From the NCBI GenBank assembly GCA_950295325.1, contig OX485806.1, positions 20,584,001-20,648,000 on the forward strand: a DNA stretch of 64,000 nt. The letters run 5' to 3'. The notes beneath the pieces were generated by a model. The model searched no databases, was not told the DNA's origin, and saw nothing but the letters and a program-made list of their open reading frames with translations. The stretch's first letter is position 1. Each line of letters begins with the position of its first letter. The position numbers and the translations under genes were made by a program. Source of the DNA: Polytrichum commune (Eukaryota > Streptophyta > Polytrichopsida > Polytrichales > Polytrichaceae). Positions 57,516 to 64,000 of this stretch are shown here, piece after piece.

Positions 57516-57961
57516 TTGAATTCTTCTCAGAGGGTTTGACCAGTTTCTTTGATTTGATATACAAATCATGTCACATTTCTACCCCACATTCAAATGATAC
57601 ATCCAACCATATACCCATGTTTTTTATAGGTAGTTTTTTGCCGAGAATGGTTTCATTAAAATCATTTTTTGGGGGGGAAGGATTTGATACTTCCCACATC
57701 CACAGTTATTGTCTACAAATTGCTCGCCACAGGCCACCACCATGTCATCATGCCTTCACATCGATATGCACAAGAATGCAATACAACATTCAATAAATGC
57801 TTCTTACACACCACAACGTTAGGTGCAAATGCATCATTCAGTTGTGAACTGGAGCTCCACTCCGGCTGACCACATGGTCCCACACCTGCACCCACAACCC
57901 TGCCAATACTTGCACAAACTTTGCCCCTTCATATATAGCTAAACACCGGCCTTCCAACTAG
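57516..57961. other. Non-coding, nothing recognised
   Basis: Contains a G run GGGGGGGG at 57669-57676. The 114-codon frame at 57452-57796 begins in the microsatellite and has no domain. Confidence 0.3.
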
Positions 57962-58367
57962 GGCCCCGGGCTAGATCACATCTTCATTCGGTTGGGCCCT
58001 GCCCTTCCCATGCCTCCTTCATTGTCCGGTTTTCCTGCCCGCACCTGTTGGGGAATTTTTCCTCGTTGGGAATCAATCTGACAATACCTGGTTAAAGTTA
58101 CAAATATTCAAGTTGACATCACTTTCATTATTCCCAAGTTAATTGATGGAGTTCCTTCACATGCTAAAGGAGCTCAAGGGCTTAAGTGACTGGGCGCTTA
58201 GTGCCCTAAGTGATCGGACGCTTAATGTCTTAAGTGACCAAGTATTGTCACATTGGTTCCCAACGGGGAAGAGTTCCCACGCAGGTGAGGGTAGGAAGAC
58301 CAAGTAGTGAAGGTGACGTGGGAGGGGCGGGGCCCAACCGAATGAAGATGTGAACTAGCCCGGGGCC
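57962..58367. mobile_element. Mutator-like MITE family, second copy, 406 bp
   Basis: Termini GGCCCCGGGCTAG / CTAGCCCGGGGCC with a long imperfect inverted repeat; shares GTTGGGAATCAATCTGACAATA and TTGTCACATTGGTTCCCAACGG with 45583-45937. The two 9-bp flanks do not match, so the target duplication is not supported here. Confidence 0.65.
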
Positions 58368-59384
58368 TCATGACGCACCCAACCCAAGATTATGAAGGAA
58401 TTATCGTACAATGCATAGAGTTGATCTATTGTCACGACCATTCCCACGTATCGTCATACAATGCAAAATGAGGAAATGCACCCCCAACTGAACAAACTCA
58501 TACAATGAGGATGGACGCTTCCCTCCTCATGACCACCTCCACAACAAAACCCGGTCATTGCAAAAGTAGTTGGTAGGTGCCGCTCATAGACTCAGTCATG
58601 GGATAGGAATTTTATGTGTCACGAGAACCTCTCATGGTTTCGAACCCGGACTATCCAAATTTCAAACCATGGCATAAATCAACTAAATTGTGTATGGCAT
58701 TTAATGTCACTTACCATATTTTGAGGTGTGTGTTGGGTTACACTGACGATGAACAACTTCACCATGAGCGTCAGCTCATGACCCTTGGTGTTCAAGTGCG
58801 CTTACTCGTATCTTGGCATGGGTATGTTCAATAGTGTTATGAGATGTATGCATATGCTACACAATAGTTTACAAATTGACCAAAGTGCACATAAATGACA
58901 CATGACATTAGTAGGCTCAAAAATATCTTCCTCTTGCATATTGATATGTAAACTCATGACACTTGCCATTAATATGCTCAATAATATCTTCCCCTTGCAT
59001 GCTAAAACACAAAAATATCATCTCAAGTATCCCAATATGCTTACAACAAATGCCATAATGTAATTTCATGCACTTACAAAAGTTACTTATATTGACAATT
59101 AGCAGACGTGACATTTTGAGACCTCTAAGCATCTAGTTTAGGTCCTTCGCAAATAGTGTACATGACATTAAACACCATAGATGGTATAGCTTACTTAGTC
59201 CAAAGGTGCCCCTACCCCATCAACCCACCTTCTTAAACCCCCACATACACGTTACATGCACACATGTAATTAATGTCACATTCTTTTTAATTTATAATTT
59301 CACGTTGCCAATATATAGCCTACTCTTGAAATACGGTAGTAGCATATGGGCACATGGGGCTCTTCCTTGAGGGAAGTTAGGACG
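58368..59384. other. Non-coding, nothing recognised
   Basis: Short frames at 58616-58834 and 58917-59132 lack domains; the latter covers a short duplication of TAATATCTTCC(T/C)CTTGCAT (58921 and 58984). Confidence 0.3.
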
Positions 59385-60095
59385 TGATCAATGAGTGGTA
59401 ACTTATGAGCAATGAACAATAATTTGTGAGCAATGAGCGGTAGAATGTAGGTGATGATATAAAATATAGAAAATGGTCACGATTTAGGGGTCATGTTCTA
59501 AATATAGAAACCATGTCTTTGATTTATTCAATTATTATGTTACTTTTGAAAGTCACAAATGAAGGGGCCCATTACCATGGATGAGAGGAAAAACTTTCAA
59601 CCATAAATAGATTTTTATTATAATAATTTAAAACATTGTTACGTGCATAAAAGCAAATCCTAAACATTCAATGTCATGTGTGGGCATTTTGACACATTAG
59701 AGTGAACACTATACTAGCATCATTGCTTGTGTTCAACAACACCGGCAAATCAAGTAGTCTCATGACCTCATTGCCGGTATATGTTGGAGCACGCGCATGA
59801 ATTTGTTATTCATGTATTCCACCACGTAGTAAAGGTGTTTGCAAAATATCCATATCTCTTTCTTACCCAAAGCCTGGGAGGACATTTTGGTGAAGTCAAA
59901 GCATGCGCACTATGGGATATCATCAATTGTAATCCAGTAAGAGTTGTCATCATTTGAGACGATGTTGATGATCACTCCAAATCTTGGATACAAAATGCTA
60001 GTGACTCCAAGAACATAATATCCCGTCCATTAATCATGCATTCTCTCCCATTTGTTATTGTGATGTGTTGTTGGTGTTTTGATTCATTGACTTTT
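59385..60095. repeat. Dispersed ~620-bp repeat with coding-like remnant, copy 2
   Basis: Counterpart of 13545-14165: GAGCAATGAGC words at 59388-59445, CAACACCGGCAA, TGTTGGAGCA, and in minus-strand translation the shared INIVSNDD core near 59950-59990. Confidence 0.55.
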
Positions 60096-61908
60096 AAAAT
60101 TTGGAAGTTGTGTGGGCGTTGATGTTGATTATTGATACCATGCACTCACCTATATACCATGTATCATTGCTCATAACCCTCCAACTTGTGATTATGCACT
60201 TAAGCCCTTTATTGATCTATCATATTTATGTCTAGCTTCCAAACTTAGTTTATAATGACCAAGATTACTGCACTATACTATAGAGGGTGGGTGCCTACTC
60301 GGGTAGTGCTATTGAGGCGTTGACCAACTTAGTCCTTTTAACTATAACACTAATGCGGTGGATACATCTTGTTATTAGCGAAAATGAAGGTAGGACATAC
60401 ATAAGTCTTGTGCCTCCAAGACTTGGAACTAATTGCTTACACAGCAACAAGCCGTACTACAACCACAAATAAGTTAGGAATCTCTTCCAACCCAACTACT
60501 AATATTCCAAGGACCAACACAATTACGTTAATTAGCAAGGGTGTACATTGCAAAATTGCACCACTCCCATGTATCGCTCACCCGTTTTAGATTTTCTAAG
60601 CAATTACTAGGAGTTGTTGCCTAAGAAACCCTCTGTTCACTAACTACCACTTTTTATACAATCATCCTAAGGGTTACAAGCGTTGCTCTTATCTTTATCC
60701 TTCGTAAGTCTTTTCCTTCAACAAGAGTTATGGTTACCTCCTCAAAAGTCACCTTATTATACATTTGGCTACTTACTTAATAAAACACAACTCCTTGCGA
60801 TAGGAGCCCATATGGAAATTTTGACAAGACCGTTTACAAAAAAAATTGAGAAAAATAACACACGTTTTGAGCTATTTCCAAGATTACCCAAATGATGATA
60901 TTTGTGTCCTTGGCTCCGAGCACACGAATTTTAAAGGTTTTGAGACTTTTCAAAGTTGTTTGTAAAGAATTTGAGAATATATATATATATATAAAGTTGA
61001 TTTTTCAAAACTTTTACAAGGTTTGAACTTCCTCTTTTCAGAGGCCAAATCCTTCAATTTCTTCCTCTTTGCAGTACAATGGTGGGTGGGTGGGAACATC
61101 CACAAGACTCTCTCTATGTTTCTTGCATCTTCCTATTTGATAGTGTAGTATCACATTGCATAATAGAGTCATTTGCCTAATGTCTCATAGTATGTGTTGT
61201 ACCACATATATACACCCTGCATACCTAGTTTGCCTTGCAAGAATACATACCTTATTTGGATTTTTTGCTATCATATGGTATTCATCTCCCAATGTTTGAT
61301 TTTAACTATCCCATGCTTTGGAAGTTGATTGCCAACCTTCTTGCCTCTCTATCAAGTATGTCTAACTAGATCAGCACATGTATGTTGTACTTACTAAGGA
61401 GATGTACCTAGTAACCTCAACCAATATATGTGCATAAAATGTCATGATCACAATACATCACTGCAATGATTGTGTGAAGGACCTGCCTCACCTGTGCCCA
61501 TGCAACCAACCAACAAACAATTAAGGATTAGTTACGTACACGAGGTAAATAACAACATGACCCAATTGTTATTCATGTCGCACACACTTAGTTCATTTCA
61601 AATGCACCAAAATATTTCAAAATACAACACTCATTGTAAAACAACATATGGGTGTTCAAACATGTTCCTTGGCCATGATTGGGTTACTCCAAGTAGAAAA
61701 CTCCTCTTGGTGATGAACCTTAGTTACTCTTACTTCAAGCACGTATCTACATCTATATCTCTGTTACATCCATTCCATGATAAGTATGATTTCTTTCCAT
61801 GTGTGTAGATATAGTATTATATGAGTTTATATCATATATTTATAAATCTTTGCTAGGTTTATTAATGCAAGAGTTTAAACTTGAATTTTTATGTAACATG
61901 GCATTAAT
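60096..61908. other. Non-coding stretch
   Basis: (TA)n at 60977-60992. Unassigned short frames only. Confidence 0.3.
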
Positions 61909-61926
61909 CAAGAGAGAGAGAGAGAG
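61909..61926. repeat. (GA)n microsatellite
   Basis: AGAGAGAG run directly before the duplicated unit. Confidence 0.85.
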
Positions 61927-62215
61927 CCAAACATTGATATTAGTCATCTCGGCACCAAGATGATTAATTTCCAAAATTCCAAGAGTTTTTATAATCGCTT
62001 TGAAAGCCCTTGGAAGCGATGTGAGGGGCCATTTGTAAACCATTTGAGAAAAATAAACAAAATTTTAAGAGAAAAATATAGGTATCCAAATGTTGATATT
62101 AGTCACCTCGGCATCAAGGTGACTAATTTTGATGTTCTAAAAAAATTTCAAAATCATTTTGAGATCCCAAGGAAGTGGTATGAGGGCCATTTGTACATCA
62201 ATGAAGATAAAACAA
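61927..62215. repeat. Tandem duplication, ~159-bp unit
   Basis: CCAAA(C/T).TTGATATTAGTCA.CTCGGCA.CAAG.TGA starts at 61927 and 62086; both units end GAGGG(G)CCATTTGTA. The second is shorter. Confidence 0.8.
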
Positions 62216-63225
62216 ATTTGTGACCCAAAATATATTTTTTATTTTGTTTCGCTCAAAGCCATATATATATATATAACTAATAATATCTTGTTTGAAGTTC
62301 AAGCATTTGAAAGATGTGACCATGGCCAACACTTGAAGGATAAAACCACAATTCAATGTCACTAGTGCGATAGTAAATAATATACAATATCGAGGGTTGA
62401 TTGTTGTGATATGCAATCCGAAGATGTCGCAACCCAACAATGACTTGAATAACTCTCTGTGATCAAGATCACCCAACAACACGTGTAACTATTGTTGCAG
62501 TTTCAACACAAAAATCTTGAAAGAATTAGATGTACACAATATAATGAAGGATGTTGAAACATAATACTATGTTGGTGGTTGTATTCTAGTGTGGTCACAA
62601 AGGAAGGCTTCCACGATCTTTCAAAACAATTAAGATTGTGGCCTTTCTATTATAGACAATGAATTAGTCACATGCTCTTGGTAGGTTCTTAGGGAGGACA
62701 ACCAATATGTTGTTGTGGTATACATACGTGTTAAAAGAGTATTTATTTGGGAGGTATGAAGTGCATGATCTTGATTTGAATGCATTCAATTGTTGTGCAT
62801 AACATAATTTCATTTTATTATTTTCATTGATGCTACCATGACTTAGATGGTGTAGGAGTTGTAAATTTTCACCATACTCTAGTTGCAAAATTTAGTTTTT
62901 TACTTATAACTTTTGTTGTTGTTTTGGAACATATGTGCTTGCATCCAACAAACCAACATTCAATACAAAAACTACATACATTACAAGTCTACGATCTAGT
63001 CTACAAGGCTCCTATTGAAAATGCGGCTTACAAAGTATACATATGGGAAGGATATTGTTCCATCTAGTTTTCTACAAATTAAAAGCTATAGTAGAACCAC
63101 ATGTTTCTGTTCAGGACCCCATCATGACTCTATAGGGTGCCATAATTTTTATTAGGTTGCGATTGATTTTGGTAATTTCTTTTCATGGGTGGTCAAAATA
63201 AGGTTCCACGCTTCATGGTTTCTAA
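62216..63225. other. Non-coding, nothing recognised
   Basis: (AT)n at 62263-62274; no recognised gene. Confidence 0.3.
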
Positions 63226-63349
63226 GGGTTAGTTTCCATGTAGGTTACTTCCCCACCAAATTCTAGTGGAAACGTAGATGCCACTAGGTGGAATCTACAT
63301 TTCCACTAGAATGTAGTTGGCAAAAGCGGCCTACATGAAAACAAACTCC
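63226..63349. mobile_element. Short inverted-repeat MITE, 124 bp
   Basis: GGGTTAGTTTCCATGTAGG at the left, CCTACATGAAAACAAACTCC at the right, and internal ATTCTAGTGGAAA / TTTCCACTAGAAT. TAA precedes it, AAG follows. It resembles PIF-like termini but a duplication is not visible. Confidence 0.65.
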
Positions 63350-64000
63350 AAGTCTTCAACTTCGGTTAATGATAATCACCAAGGGCATCAATAATGCCAT
63401 GGCACATGTCCCCGGTTTTAAGTGCTAAAGTGAGGAGGAACTCATCTAAACCTGAGCAATTATGACAGACCCTAGACATCGGTACTACGTTCGGACCCAA
63501 TCTTCACTTTAAAAATTCACAATAATCTCAATTTAAAGACCCAAATTACCAATTCCCTTCGCGATCCTCCCGATTCCTATCTTCCTACACGGGGAAAATT
63601 GCACCGCCTCGTACTCCTCCAAATATGGCACGAGATCTATGAAGTGATGGGTTATAGGCACACCTCTACTCTAGAAAGTGGCTCAAAATGCACCAGCATG
63701 TGTGGGAATGCCATGTACACGAACGCGAGTCCCTCTGAAAGAAGTTGTCAATGTTCTTATTAAAATATGAAGTGGGCCTTAAGAATATTACCTTAGTTTA
63801 TAGCTTATGTGACGCAAGGAGGCCGAACTAGCTACTTCCGATATATACAACCTACAACGCATTATCTTAAACGTTTACTAACTTAATCCGACCCTAGTAG
63901 TGTGTAGTACTACCACCACGCCAGGCTGGCCGGCAAGGGTACAGTAGGGAAGGCCGGACGCGTTCACACCTACACGAGTGTGGGATTGAGTCAGCTTTCC
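63350..64000. other. Non-coding window edge
   Basis: Nothing recognised; slightly GC-richer in the last 100 bp. Confidence 0.3.

Overview
This window looks like nuclear DNA of a land plant with a repeat-rich genome. The signs are one intron-containing plant-type bHLH transcription factor gene, short TTTAGGG runs, a tRNA-derived SINE, and a dense mosaic of small non-autonomous DNA transposons (PIF/Harbinger-, hAT-, CACTA-, Mutator- and TA-target-like). I cannot name the species, nor decide between seed and non-seed plant. There is no sign of bacterial, organellar or viral gene organisation, and no convincing tRNA or rRNA gene.

Genes: the only intact-looking gene is the bHLH factor on the minus strand at 38820-40658 (two coding exons, a 300-bp intron, about 512 residues). 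Just 3' of it on the same strand is an unidentified protein-like segment (38376-38612, perhaps with 38690-38787) that cannot be read without in-frame stops or shifts. The island 36.1-41.3 kb has a more even base composition than the rest and none of the recurrent repeats.

Left part, 0-36 kb: a decayed Tigger/pogo-like transposase relic (0.34-1.93 kb), a SINE with 13-bp target duplications (2.77-3.13 kb), a tandem array with a period near 352 bp (5.66-7.38 kb), about ten copies of a ~370-bp TA-flanked element, a near-perfect 338-bp foldback hairpin (14.47-14.81 kb) beside a G-quadruplex-prone run, and a series of PIF/Harbinger-like MITEs. Several of these are nested in older elements, with TTA duplications that sister copies lacking the insertion confirm. 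At 35.35-35.74 kb a hAT-like element is filled with a CCCACCCATG minisatellite.

Right part, 41-64 kb: more of the same families. They include a 120-bp CACTA-like MITE whose empty site is seen in paralogous copies, a Mutator-like MITE with 9-bp duplications, a hAT-like MITE with a long G run at its end, and a second SINE copy with a 10-bp duplication.

The main biological content is therefore a stratified record of transposon insertions around one regulatory gene. Nothing here supports a new multi-gene system. The most novel-looking items are the SINE family, the MITE families with shared terminal logic, and the two strong hairpins.
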